A stretch of 10,705 nucleotides of DNA from Alphaproteobacteria bacterium (GCA_022600235.1 JAHZKS010000090.1:1-10705); one strand, 5' to 3'. Counted from the first letter of the stretch, positions 1 to 5,323 are shown. Notes: generated by a model not told the origin, from the sequence alone. Numbers and translations are program-made.

Positions 1-32
1 TAAATATTTACTATCTTAAAAAATTCAATAAT

Positions 33-38
33 TATAAT
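33..38 (+). promoter_or_regulatory. -10 promoter element
   Basis: A perfect TATAAT lies 19 bases before the first ATG. No good -35 is seen at the normal distance; the nearest is TTTACT at 7-12 with an overlong spacer of 20. In DNA this AT-rich a TATAAT can arise by chance, so the call rests mainly on its position. A ribosome binding site, AGAGGG at 47-52, follows and sits 5 bases before the ATG. Confidence 0.35.
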
Positions 39-57
39 ATGGATTTAGAGGGTAATA

Positions 58-1575
58 ATGCCTAAATATACAAATATATTTCTTGAAAAAAGCTTAGCAA
101 GAGCAAATCTTTCAGAAATTGAATCTGAGATTTCTACTGTAATCTCAACAGGAATGGCATTGATCAGTCAAAGAGACACTATAGATTCTAGGCTAGCAGT
201 AACATTAGAAGCAGCAATTTCTGATCCAGAGTTATATGGCAAAGCAGCAAGAATGTTAGTTGAAGAGGAAGAGTATTTATCAAGCTCAGAATTTCGTGAG
301 AAGCGACAAGAAGTAAGGAAAGAACTTGCAAATCTATTAAGAGCTAGGTCAGATCTTGAAGATTTATCAAGGGAAAAACTTATAAAGCCATCAAGAGTTA
401 GGTCAGATCTTGAAGATTTATCAGATCCAAATATTAGTCTAAGAATATTAAGAAAAATTGTAGGCGTAGAATCAGAAATCTCAATTGCCAAGAGTGCTGT
501 CAGCGAAGCTCAATCAATAACTGATGAATTAGAAGAAATTGAATCAATATTATCTTCTAGTTTGTTTAAATCATTAGAAGATACGATTTCTGATTCAGAT
601 TCAGACAAAAAAAGAGCAAGAGCAAGAGAGTTGTTAGAGTTAGAAGAATCTACGCGTATAAAGTTAGAAGAGGCTTCGAAGATAGTTTCTTCAGAACAAA
701 GCCGTTTATTGGAGTTAGTGGAATTAGATAAAAAACTTATTGATGAAATGAGTGCATTGAGAGAGATAAGTATTGAAGAAAGTAATTCTTTAGGGGAATC
801 AATAAAGAGAGAAGAGCTATCTCAATTATCAGAAAATAATAACGGTTTATCTCCAGCAGCATCGGCAGCTGCAGCAGCAAGTGCAGAAGTTTCAGCGGCA
901 GCAGAGAGTGCAGCAGTGTCAGGTAGTGTAGTAGGTGTAGAAATGTCAAATCTAACTCCAGCAGATGCTATGGATGCAGGAAGAAGAAGGCTAACTAGAA
1001 AATTGTTAACAGAAAATAGACAACAGTCAGGGTTAAGGAAAATAAATGTTGATCAGTGGTTGCAAGGTTCAGGCTCAGGATATAACATGCCTTGTGGAGA
1101 AAAACCAAGACTTTCCACTGGTCCTAAAAGAGACGATGCAGAAATAAAAGAGAGTTGTTGGGAAGCAGGAAAAGATACTGATGACAGTAGTTCTGATGAT
1201 TCAAATACAACTTTAGTGAGTGATGATCAAGAGGATGAAGGTTTTATAACGCCGCCACCGCCACCGACACCGCCACCGACACCGACACCGACACCGCCGT
1301 CACCACCACCGCCACCACTTCAAGTTTTTATTGCCAAAAAAAATATGCCTAAAAGAGCAGTAGATTGGTTTAGTCATGAATTAGATAGTGATCAATGGGC
1401 GTCACCCCCACCTCCATCGCCGTCACCTCCACCTCCACCTCCATCGCCGTCACCATCACCATCACCATCACCTTTACCTTCTGATGAAATTGATGAAGCA
1501 TTGATAAGTACAGCCCATGCAAATTTTCTTGAAGAGGAAGAATCACAAATGTCTGGAAAATGTATTATATTATAA
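58..1575 (+). CDS. Candidate host-targeted coiled-coil/polyproline protein with C-terminal CaaX box
   Basis: I do not recognise a family. The 505 residues read in order: a highly charged, probably coiled-coil helical region (about 10-260) with an internal duplication RSDLEDLS at residues 98 and 115; an Ala/Ser-rich segment (265-290); a basic stretch with a degenerate WH2-like motif LLTENRQQSGLRKI (316-329); an acidic Ser/Asp patch (360-395); two polyproline tracts (399-420 and 450-474) containing SPPPPP; and the terminus SGKCIIL. CIIL fits the CaaX prenylation consensus, and a final Leu is the type preferred by geranylgeranyltransferase I. There is no signal peptide or membrane segment. The ATG at 58 is supported by AGAGGG 5 bases upstream. 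From these features I infer a protein delivered into a eukaryotic host, prenylated there, and perhaps contacting profilin, SH3 or actin partners. None of this is proven; the protein could instead be a structural low-complexity protein. Coding is well supported by the uninterrupted frame and RBS. Confidence 0.85.
   Translation: MPKYTNIFLEKSLARANLSEIESEISTVISTGMALISQRDTIDSRLAVTLEAAISDPELYGKAARMLVEEEEYLSSSEFREKRQEVRKELANLLRARSDLEDLSREKLIKPSRVRSDLEDLSDPNISLRILRKIVGVESEISIAKSAVSEAQSITDELEEIESILSSSLFKSLEDTISDSDSDKKRARARELLELEESTRIKLEEASKIVSSEQSRLLELVELDKKLIDEMSALREISIEESNSLGESIKREELSQLSENNNGLSPAASAAAAASAEVSAAAESAAVSGSVVGVEMSNLTPADAMDAGRRRLTRKLLTENRQQSGLRKINVDQWLQGSGSGYNMPCGEKPRLSTGPKRDDAEIKESCWEAGKDTDDSSSDDSNTTLVSDDQEDEGFITPPPPPTPPPTPTPTPPSPPPPPLQVFIAKKNMPKRAVDWFSHELDSDQWASPPPPSPSPPPPPPSPSPSPSPSPLPSDEIDEALISTAHANFLEEEESQMSGKCIIL
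345..423 (+). repeat. 54-base-period direct duplication inside the first gene
   Basis: A 25-base sequence beginning TAGGTCAGATCTTGAAG occurs identically at 345-369 and 399-423. With two mismatches the similarity extends back to 337 and 391. The period of 54 bases is 18 codons, so the frame is kept and RSDLEDLS is encoded twice. It looks like a recent in-frame tandem duplication within the coiled-coil region. Confidence 0.9.
1252..1317 (+). repeat. First polyproline-coding CCG/CCA microsatellite
   Basis: The stretch is made of CCG, CCA and ACA/ACC-type triplets, including several CCGACA hexamers in tandem, and encodes Pro/Thr/Ser only (residues 399-420). All units are multiples of three, so slippage would change tract length without breaking the frame. 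It is much more GC-rich than the gene around it. Confidence 0.85.
1405..1479 (+). repeat. Second polyproline-coding repeat
   Basis: CCA/CCT/CCG/TCA/TCG triplets, including four tandem TCACCA hexamers around 1450-1470, encode a Pro/Ser tract (residues 450-474) with a run of six prolines after Ser456. It is separated from the first tract by a Trp-containing spacer of about 29 residues. The different codon mix from the first tract suggests separate expansion. Confidence 0.85.
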
Positions 1576-1620
1576 CATTTAGGTCTTGAAATTTATGAGA
1601 ATTGGTTTTAGAAAGCATCA

Positions 1621-1626
1621 TATAAT
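1621..1626 (+). promoter_or_regulatory. -10 promoter element
   Basis: A perfect TATAAT lies 20 bases before the ATG of the 196-residue gene, in the 71-base gap after the preceding stop codon. No convincing -35 stands 16-18 bases upstream. An alternative pair is TTGAAA at 1586-1591 with TAGAAA at 1609-1614 (spacer 17). Either would give the gene its own transcript. Confidence 0.35.
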
Positions 1627-1646
1627 TGATTTAAATAGGTAAAGCT

Positions 1647-2237
1647 ATGGGAAAAGAGAAAAAAACATATGGAAAAGATGATACTCAGGAGAGTATAGAT
1701 GCGGCGAATTCAGTTTTAAGAAGATCTGAGGAAGAATTAATTAATCGGAACGCAGCAGAGCAGGAAGAAGAAGGTGATAAACTTGCTGAGCTAAGATCAC
1801 AACTTGAATATGAATTATCCGTTCTTTATGATTTAGGATATACAATGTGTTCGGTTTCTCAACAATTACGTACCCTTACTGAAGGAAGTGGTCTGGAAGA
1901 ATTATGTCATGCAACAGAAAAAGCAGTCGCTCTAAACTCTGCTATTTTTGCCTCTTTACAAGCACAAGGTTATGCAATTGAAGATATGACAAATGCAGAA
2001 GGAGATGGTGCAGGTTTAGGTGCAGATATAGCAGTAGCGGCAGCAGCAGGCGCAGAAGGAGATGGTGCAGATATAGCAGTAGCGCCAGCCGCAGGCGCAG
2101 GAGGAGATGATGCAGGTTTAGGTGCAGATATAGCAGCCGCCGCCGCACCAGGCGCAGCACCAGCTGCCGCAGGTTTAGGTGTAGATGTAGTGGGCACAGA
2201 AGCGGATTGGGCTGGTTCTATGGATGAGGGCTTTTAA
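1647..2237 (+). CDS. Unrecognised protein with helical head and Ala/Gly-rich repeat tail
   Basis: No family is recognised. In this 196-residue protein, residues 1-115 are charged and probably helical, with many Glu/Lys/Gln and two Cys (68 and 87). Residues 117-185 form an Ala/Gly/Asp tail made from repeats of the form G-D-(G/D)-A-G-L-G-A-D-I-A, with one unit lacking the GLGA part. The protein ends SMDEGF. There is no signal peptide, membrane segment or lipobox. The ATG is preceded by AGG at 1637-1639, a weak ribosome binding site at 7 bases. It lies 71 bases after the first gene and 88 before the next, on the same strand, and shares their Ala-rich low-complexity style, which suggests a common origin or role. 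A secreted or host-directed protein is inferred from this context alone. Confidence 0.8.
   Translation: MGKEKKTYGKDDTQESIDAANSVLRRSEEELINRNAAEQEEEGDKLAELRSQLEYELSVLYDLGYTMCSVSQQLRTLTEGSGLEELCHATEKAVALNSAIFASLQAQGYAIEDMTNAEGDGAGLGADIAVAAAAGAEGDGADIAVAPAAGAGGDDAGLGADIAAAAAPGAAPAAAGLGVDVVGTEADWAGSMDEGF
1995..2153 (+). repeat. Three tandem coding repeats (57, 45, 57 bases)
   Basis: Units at 1995-2051, 2052-2096 and 2097-2153 each begin GCAG(A/G)AGGAGATG and contain GCAGATATAGCAG. The middle unit lacks the 12 bases CAGGTTTAGGTG-like segment that encodes GLGA. A decayed fourth copy continues to about 2195. All lengths are multiples of three. Unit 3 has replaced GTAGCG-type codons by GCCGCC, raising its alanine content. 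Confidence 0.85.
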
Positions 2238-2266
2238 TAATAGATTCTTATTTTTTGTTAAGAAAG

Positions 2267-2295
2267 TTGACAAAAACTAACGCTATTGTTATTTT
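2267..2295 (+). promoter_or_regulatory. Promoter of the polyalanine gene
   Basis: A perfect -35 TTGACA at 2267-2272 is followed after exactly 17 bases by TATTTT at 2290-2295, four of six matches to the -10 consensus. It lies in the 88-base gap before the 482-residue gene. The purine-rich AGAGA at 2315-2319 serves as a ribosome binding site before ATG 2326. Confidence 0.5.
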
Positions 2296-2325
2296 CTTTG
2301 CTCAATTTTTAATTAGAGAAAAGTA

Positions 2326-3774
2326 ATGCCAGTAAATCTAAATAATCTCCTTTTATTTGCATTGAAAATGCTAAAACCATTGTCAAATCAAGAAGGCAAT
2401 GCTCAACCACAAGATCAACCACAAGATCAACCGGAGTTATCTTTTCTCCACGCTGCAACTGAATTTATTATATATGATGCAATTGTAGTTATGGTGCGTC
2501 AGCTGGTTGGAGCTCCACTTGCAGCATTTGCATCAAAACAATCATTGGAATCAGTTCAAGCGTGTATTCAAGATTCGGTGCAATTTATTCAATATGCAGA
2601 AAGTGCTGGAGAGGGAAGCAAAGAAACTTTGGCTAAATCTACTCTTGCAGCAGCGCAGCAGCGAATCAAGATAATGCAAACTTCTCATTTCTTGCAGATA
2701 ATAGATTTGTATTCTGCGCCACAATTTAATGCAGCAACAACACAGGTGATAGAAGCAACCCAGTACGCAGTATCAGCAATAAAAGAAGCTCTAGCAGAAG
2801 CAGCCGCCGCCGCCCCTCAAGGTGTTGAGACAACTGCAATACCAGATCATACTATGGCAGAAATAACAGAAATATTAGATGCATTCCAAGACATAATTAC
2901 TTCAGTACAAGGAGAAATGGATCAAGTAGCAGCACCAGCCGTTGCAGCAGCCGCAGCAGCCGCAGCTGCAGAAGAAGATGATGGTGATGACGAAGATCAT
3001 GCAGGAGCAGTTAGTTCTCATTTTTCAGGACGAGCAGCAGCCGCCGCAGCCGCCGCAGCAGCCGCAGCAGCAGCCGCCGCTGCTGTAGAAGAAGATTACT
3101 GGTATGGCGCAGATGATGAAGATGATGAAGGAGAAGGTCCATTTGCTGCAGCCGCTGCAGCAGTAGATATGCCAGATGCAGCCGCAGCAGGGCCAGGTAC
3201 TACAGAGCTAGTAAGGCACGCGCTTGCAATGATTTCTTTGCAGGAAAACCATGTAGAGATGTTACTCACCATGGGATTAGATATTCCTTTAATACGAAGA
3301 TGGCAGGATAAAGTGCATGATATGAGTATGCAAGGTCCTGTTGCTTCCGGTTTAACTCTAGAAGATTTATTGGATTTTCAAAACCATTCTGTAAACTTAA
3401 ATAATATACTTATACTTTATTTGCAAAATTTACCAGGATTTATGGAGATTTATCCAGGTTTATCAGAAGAAGTCACCGCTGCTATCGTAGCCGCAGGAGC
3501 AGCTACCGCCGCTGAACAAGCGCCAGCCGCCGCAGCCGCAGCAGCAGCCGCCGCCGCAGAAGATACAGATGATGATGACGTAGTGCCAGTAGCAGCCGCC
3601 GCCGGAATCATAAATCAAAACAACAGTACTGCTGCTTATTTAGATCTAGAAGCAGCTGTAGAAGAAGCGGGCCTAGGTTCAGGTCCAGGAGATGATCCGC
3701 AAGATGGCCCAGGAGGAGGTGCGACAGAAGTTGCAGCAGGAGCGGGAAATTTTGTAGGAGATGCTATTTTGTAG
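2326..3774 (+). CDS. Unrecognised polyalanine/acidic-cluster protein
   Basis: No known family is recognised. In this 482-residue protein the N-terminal part (1-200) is helical and of normal complexity, with a QPQDQPQDQP repeat at 27-36 and several Ala-rich helices. Three modules then follow in which a polyalanine run precedes an acidic cluster: 9 Ala (207-215) then EEDDGDDED; 17 Ala (237-253) then EEDYWYGADDEDDEGEG; 11 Ala (401-411) then EDTDDDD. Between modules two and three a globular-looking helical segment (292-390) contains LLTMGLDIPLIRRWQDKV. The C-terminus is Gly/Pro/Asp-rich. There is no signal peptide or clear membrane segment. The Ala tracts mix GCA and GCC, whereas ordinary regions of the gene favour GCA and GCT, so the tracts have a distinct base composition. 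The gene has its own promoter and a weak AGAGA binding site. A secreted or host-facing protein is an inference from context. Confidence 0.82.
   Translation: MPVNLNNLLLFALKMLKPLSNQEGNAQPQDQPQDQPELSFLHAATEFIIYDAIVVMVRQLVGAPLAAFASKQSLESVQACIQDSVQFIQYAESAGEGSKETLAKSTLAAAQQRIKIMQTSHFLQIIDLYSAPQFNAATTQVIEATQYAVSAIKEALAEAAAAAPQGVETTAIPDHTMAEITEILDAFQDIITSVQGEMDQVAAPAVAAAAAAAAAEEDDGDDEDHAGAVSSHFSGRAAAAAAAAAAAAAAAAAVEEDYWYGADDEDDEGEGPFAAAAAAVDMPDAAAAGPGTTELVRHALAMISLQENHVEMLLTMGLDIPLIRRWQDKVHDMSMQGPVASGLTLEDLLDFQNHSVNLNNILILYLQNLPGFMEIYPGLSEEVTAAIVAAGAATAAEQAPAAAAAAAAAAAEDTDDDDVVPVAAAAGIINQNNSTAAYLDLEAAVEEAGLGSGPGDDPQDGPGGGATEVAAGAGNFVGDAIL
3034..3084 (+). repeat. 17-alanine coding tract
   Basis: Seventeen consecutive alanine codons: eight GCA, seven GCC and two GCT. 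Shorter runs of 9 and 11 codons lie at 2944-2970 and 3526-3558. The mixed synonymous codons argue that the protein sequence is maintained and this is not a fresh pure triplet expansion. Confidence 0.9.
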
Positions 3775-3783
3775 CATAATATT

Positions 3784-3810
3784 GATAAAAAACTAATCTT
3801 TTTTATTATC
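3784..3810 (+). terminator. Weak AT-only stem, possible terminator
   Basis: GATAAAAAA at 3784-3792 can pair with TTTTTTATTATC at 3799-3810 apart from one bulge, ten bases after the stop of the polyalanine gene. The stem has almost no GC pairs, so stability is low. The T-run in the 3' arm could help release. Confidence 0.25.
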
Positions 3811-3824
3811 AGATTGATAATCTG
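3810..3824 (+). repeat. Perfect dyad CAGATT-GAT-AATCTG over a -35 element
   Basis: Six-base arms CAGATT and AATCTG flank three bases. There is no T-run after it, so it is a poor terminator. It overlaps the TTGATA -35 candidate of the next gene and could be an operator half-site pair. Confidence 0.4.
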
Positions 3825-3842
3825 TGTAGTCTATTTTATTCT
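3814..3842 (+). promoter_or_regulatory. Promoter candidate of the 84-residue gene
   Basis: TTGATA at 3814-3819 and TATTCT at 3837-3842 are separated by exactly 17 bases. A second -10-like TATAAA lies at 3853-3858 without a matching -35. The gene start at 3872 is close behind. Confidence 0.35.
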
Positions 3843-3871
3843 TAAAAGAGTATATAAAATAGTTTATTGAT

Positions 3872-4126
3872 ATGGCAAAAGCAAGAGTAGGTTATGAAGG
3901 GTTTGATGAAGCATTGCAAAGAGCTTTGGATAGAACAAAAAAAGAATTACCAACAATTTTTAATGAATTTTTTCATCAGTTTGAAGTCGAAATGATTTGC
4001 AAGGCAAGGGATTTTTTTAATGAAGGAGTAAGATCAGAGATGTTTTACTTTGCTTTCTCTTCATTTTTGATAGGCAAGGTAGGTGAAAACAATCCTGATT
4101 TTCTGGCTGAACAAATGCAAATGTAA
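3872..4126 (+). CDS. Small unrecognised helical protein
   Basis: This 84-residue protein resembles no family I know. It is a mixture of charged and aromatic residues and is likely all-helical: MAKARVGYEGFDEALQRAL, a middle segment with NEFFHQFEVE, and a Phe-rich stretch MFYFAFSSFLIGKV (57-70) too short and mixed for a confident membrane helix. There is one Cys (43), no signal peptide and no repeats. Unlike its four island neighbours it is not low-complexity. No Shine-Dalgarno is visible before the ATG. It sits 97 bases after the polyalanine gene and 88 before the next gene, all on one strand. It could be a chaperone or adaptor for the large neighbours, by analogy with small secretion chaperones, but nothing in the sequence proves this. 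Confidence 0.65.
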   Translation: MAKARVGYEGFDEALQRALDRTKKELPTIFNEFFHQFEVEMICKARDFFNEGVRSEMFYFAFSSFLIGKVGENNPDFLAEQMQM

Positions 4127-4152
4127 AAAATATATTAAGACTATAAAATATA

Positions 4153-4181
4153 TTGCTAAATATTAATATTTGCTTTATTAT
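4153..4181 (+). promoter_or_regulatory. Promoter with palindromic spacer
   Basis: TTGCTA at 4153-4158 and TATTAT at 4176-4181 are 17 bases apart. The spacer is filled by the perfect 14-base palindrome AAATATTAATATTT at 4158-4171. Transcription would start near 4188, after the TTG at 4170, which supports the ATG at 4215 as the true start of the next gene. Confidence 0.4.
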
Positions 4182-4214
4182 CCGCGCATAAAATTTTATT
4201 TAGCAATTAACATC

Positions 4215-4574
4215 ATGCCAAAGAAAGGGCTTAGAAAAAATGAACGTGATTCTAGAGTGTTGGAATGGCTTAAAGGAGTTAATGGTGAACAAGTTGGTGC
4301 AGCTGCAGACAATTCAGGAGTAGTTGTAGCACAATCCGCAGGAGCAGTATCAGAGGTTTCACTACCAGAAGTTCCAGTACCACAAGAAGTCCTAGACTTA
4401 GAAGATGATGTGAGTCAAGTCTCAATGGGTGATATTAGTTCAGTTTCGGAGGATTCATCAGTTGCTCAATCGGTTACCACAGAAGGCGATTGTGATTCAG
4501 TATGTGCATCATGTGCTTCGTTAGTATCAGAGCATATTACAGGTGGGCAATCTTCTGTTGAAGATTCTGCATAA
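4215..4574 (+). CDS. Unrecognised Ser/acid-rich small protein with Cys cluster
   Basis: I choose the ATG at 4215 (119 residues) over an in-frame TTG at 4170, because the TTG would precede the likely transcription start and adds an unusual hydrophobic-basic leader. The protein begins with a basic stretch MPKKGLRKNERDSRV, then EWLKG (17-21), and turns into a long acidic Ser/Val-rich tail with no obvious fold. Three Cys at 93, 97 and 100 form a C-x3-C-x2-C cluster in a Ser-rich setting. GLRK followed by a Trp-Leu-x-Gly motif is also present in the first gene (GLRK at 325-328, WLQG at 334-337). There is no signal peptide, and no Shine-Dalgarno is visible. It ends the plus-strand island and faces the RDD gene tail to tail, 17 bases apart. 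The basic head and disordered acidic tail would suit a secreted or interaction protein; function is unknown. Confidence 0.7.
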   Translation: MPKKGLRKNERDSRVLEWLKGVNGEQVGAAADNSGVVVAQSAGAVSEVSLPEVPVPQEVLDLEDDVSQVSMGDISSVSEDSSVAQSVTTEGDCDSVCASCASLVSEHITGGQSSVEDSA

Positions 4575-4583
4575 AATTATGCA
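4568..4583. terminator. Hairpin between convergent genes
   Basis: TGCATA, a four-base loop AAAT, then TATGCA form a perfect stem that covers the stop codon of the upstream gene and sits just before the stop of the opposing gene. The position suits a bidirectional terminator, but neither side has a clean T-run, so the call is tentative. Confidence 0.35.
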
Positions 4584-4591
4584 TCTAATAA

Positions 4592-5206
4592 TTACCATTC
4601 TCTGCAGACAACAGTTCTAGATACTTTATCATAAAGCGATTGTTTCCTCCTAGTCCAGATTATCATTAATCCTGCAATTCCTAGGGTAATAACGGTTAAG
4701 AAATATACTGATAATTCACGTCCTAAAATAACCCATATATTAGGTTTTGTTAGGTTTGAGTTATATAATTTTATACCTAAGATTCTCATTCCAATTGTTG
4801 CTTGGTACTTAGAATGTAATTGTAATACAATATAGGATAACCCGACCATATATCCAAGTATTTGGCTGAAAATATGTAAGTTCTTTAGTAAATAATCTCT
4901 AATGAAATTATTAAAAGATAGTTGTGGGTATTCCATATAAATCAATGAGCTAATAAAAGATAATATGAATGTGAGAACGAAAGTGATTATAAAGGATAAA
5001 ATACCTATAAATATAGCATCTAATAACCCTGCAAAGAATCTTCTTCTAAAGCTTGAGTAAGAGCTTCCTTTTTTTGGCTCTACACATGCTTGTTTCTTTT
5101 GTCTGGTATATAAGAATGTAGCTAGCGTAGCTAATATAGATAATGCAATCATATAGTGAAGATCACAGCCAAGCTCTACACACTTGTTCATATAATAATC
5201 TAGCAT
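4592..5206 (-). CDS. RDD-family inner-membrane protein
   Basis: This 204-residue multi-pass membrane protein has the RDD signature: Arg and Asp in the first core helix (RRRFFAGLLDAIFIG, 54-68), the loop ATIGMRILGIKLYN (136-149), and a last helix (about 163-184) followed by SLYDKVSRTVV, where Asp193 is the third signature residue. Hydrophobic segments lie near 17-33, 59-90, 113-130 and 164-184. The first, with Cys9 and Cys14 before it, is an extra N-terminal helix outside the usual RDD core, and a short Lys-rich linker (36-50) joins it to the domain. RDD proteins are poorly characterised membrane proteins, some linked to ion transport or exchange; the substrate here is unknown. The start is fixed by AAAGGGG five bases upstream. 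It is divergent from ribF and has its own strong promoter. Confidence 0.88.
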   Translation of the reverse strand: MLDYYMNKCVELGCDLHYMIALSILATLATFLYTRQKKQACVEPKKGSSYSSFRRRFFAGLLDAIFIGILSFIITFVLTFILSFISSLIYMEYPQLSFNNFIRDYLLKNLHIFSQILGYMVGLSYIVLQLHSKYQATIGMRILGIKLYNSNLTKPNIWVILGRELSVYFLTVITLGIAGLMIIWTRRKQSLYDKVSRTVVCREW

Positions 5207-5211
5207 AAAAA

Positions 5212-5218
5212 CCCCTTT
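5212..5218 (-). promoter_or_regulatory. Ribosome binding site of the RDD gene
   Basis: On the minus strand AAAGGGG stands five bases before the ATG at 5206. It is one of the clearest Shine-Dalgarno sequences in the window and fixes the start codon. Confidence 0.7.
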
Positions 5219-5232
5219 ATATTATACCTTTG

Positions 5233-5261
5233 AGTATAAACTCCAGATTAGTATGTGTCAA
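5233..5261 (-). promoter_or_regulatory. Strong promoter of the RDD gene
   Basis: On the minus strand, TTGACA (5256-5261) and TATACT (5233-5238) are separated by exactly 17 bases: six and five matches to the sigma-70 consensus. The predicted transcript would start near 5226, giving a leader of about 20 bases. This is the best core promoter in the window. Confidence 0.65.
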
Positions 5262-5274
5262 TTTGGCTATCTAC

Positions 5275-5303
5275 TTGATTTCTTCAACTTTAAGTGGTTT
5301 AAT
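5275..5303 (+). promoter_or_regulatory. Promoter of the ribF operon
   Basis: TTGATT at 5275-5280 and TTTAAT at 5298-5303 are 17 bases apart, with four and five consensus matches. Transcription starting near 5310 would exclude the in-frame TTG at 5306 and favour ATG 5324. It is back-to-back with the RDD promoter, their -35 elements 13 bases apart, so one bound regulator could affect both. Confidence 0.5.
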
Positions 5304-5323
5304 ATTTGCGTAAAATAAATTTT

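Noticed and set aside
168..949. Minus-strand open frames within the first gene (168-491 and 737-949)
   Set aside because: They lie wholly inside a longer well-supported plus-strand gene, have Leu- or Ser-biased composition expected from its antisense, and lack ribosome binding sites.
1531..1575. EEEE block near the C-terminus as a Dot/Icm-type secretion signal
   Set aside because: Acidic clusters are common throughout this protein, and Rickettsiales carry a different (VirB-type) secretion system, so it is not diagnostic.
1252..2153. CRISPR-like array from regularly repeated short sequences
   Set aside because: The repeats are in-frame coding triplets without unique spacers.
1942..2197. Two minus-strand Leu- and Ala/Pro-rich open frames
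   Set aside because: They are antisense readings of the GCA/GGT repeat tail; GC-rich triplet repeats leave all frames open.
4170..4214. TTG start extending the 119-residue protein by 15 residues
   Set aside because: It precedes the likely transcription start and there is no ribosome binding site; ATG 4215 is simpler.
4491..4514. C-x3-C-x2-C, the radical SAM cluster motif, in the 119-residue protein
   Set aside because: The protein is far too short and disordered for a radical SAM barrel, and none of the other motifs are present.
5306..5323. TTG start for ribF
   Set aside because: It lies just before the expected transcript start and adds residues not needed for the domain.
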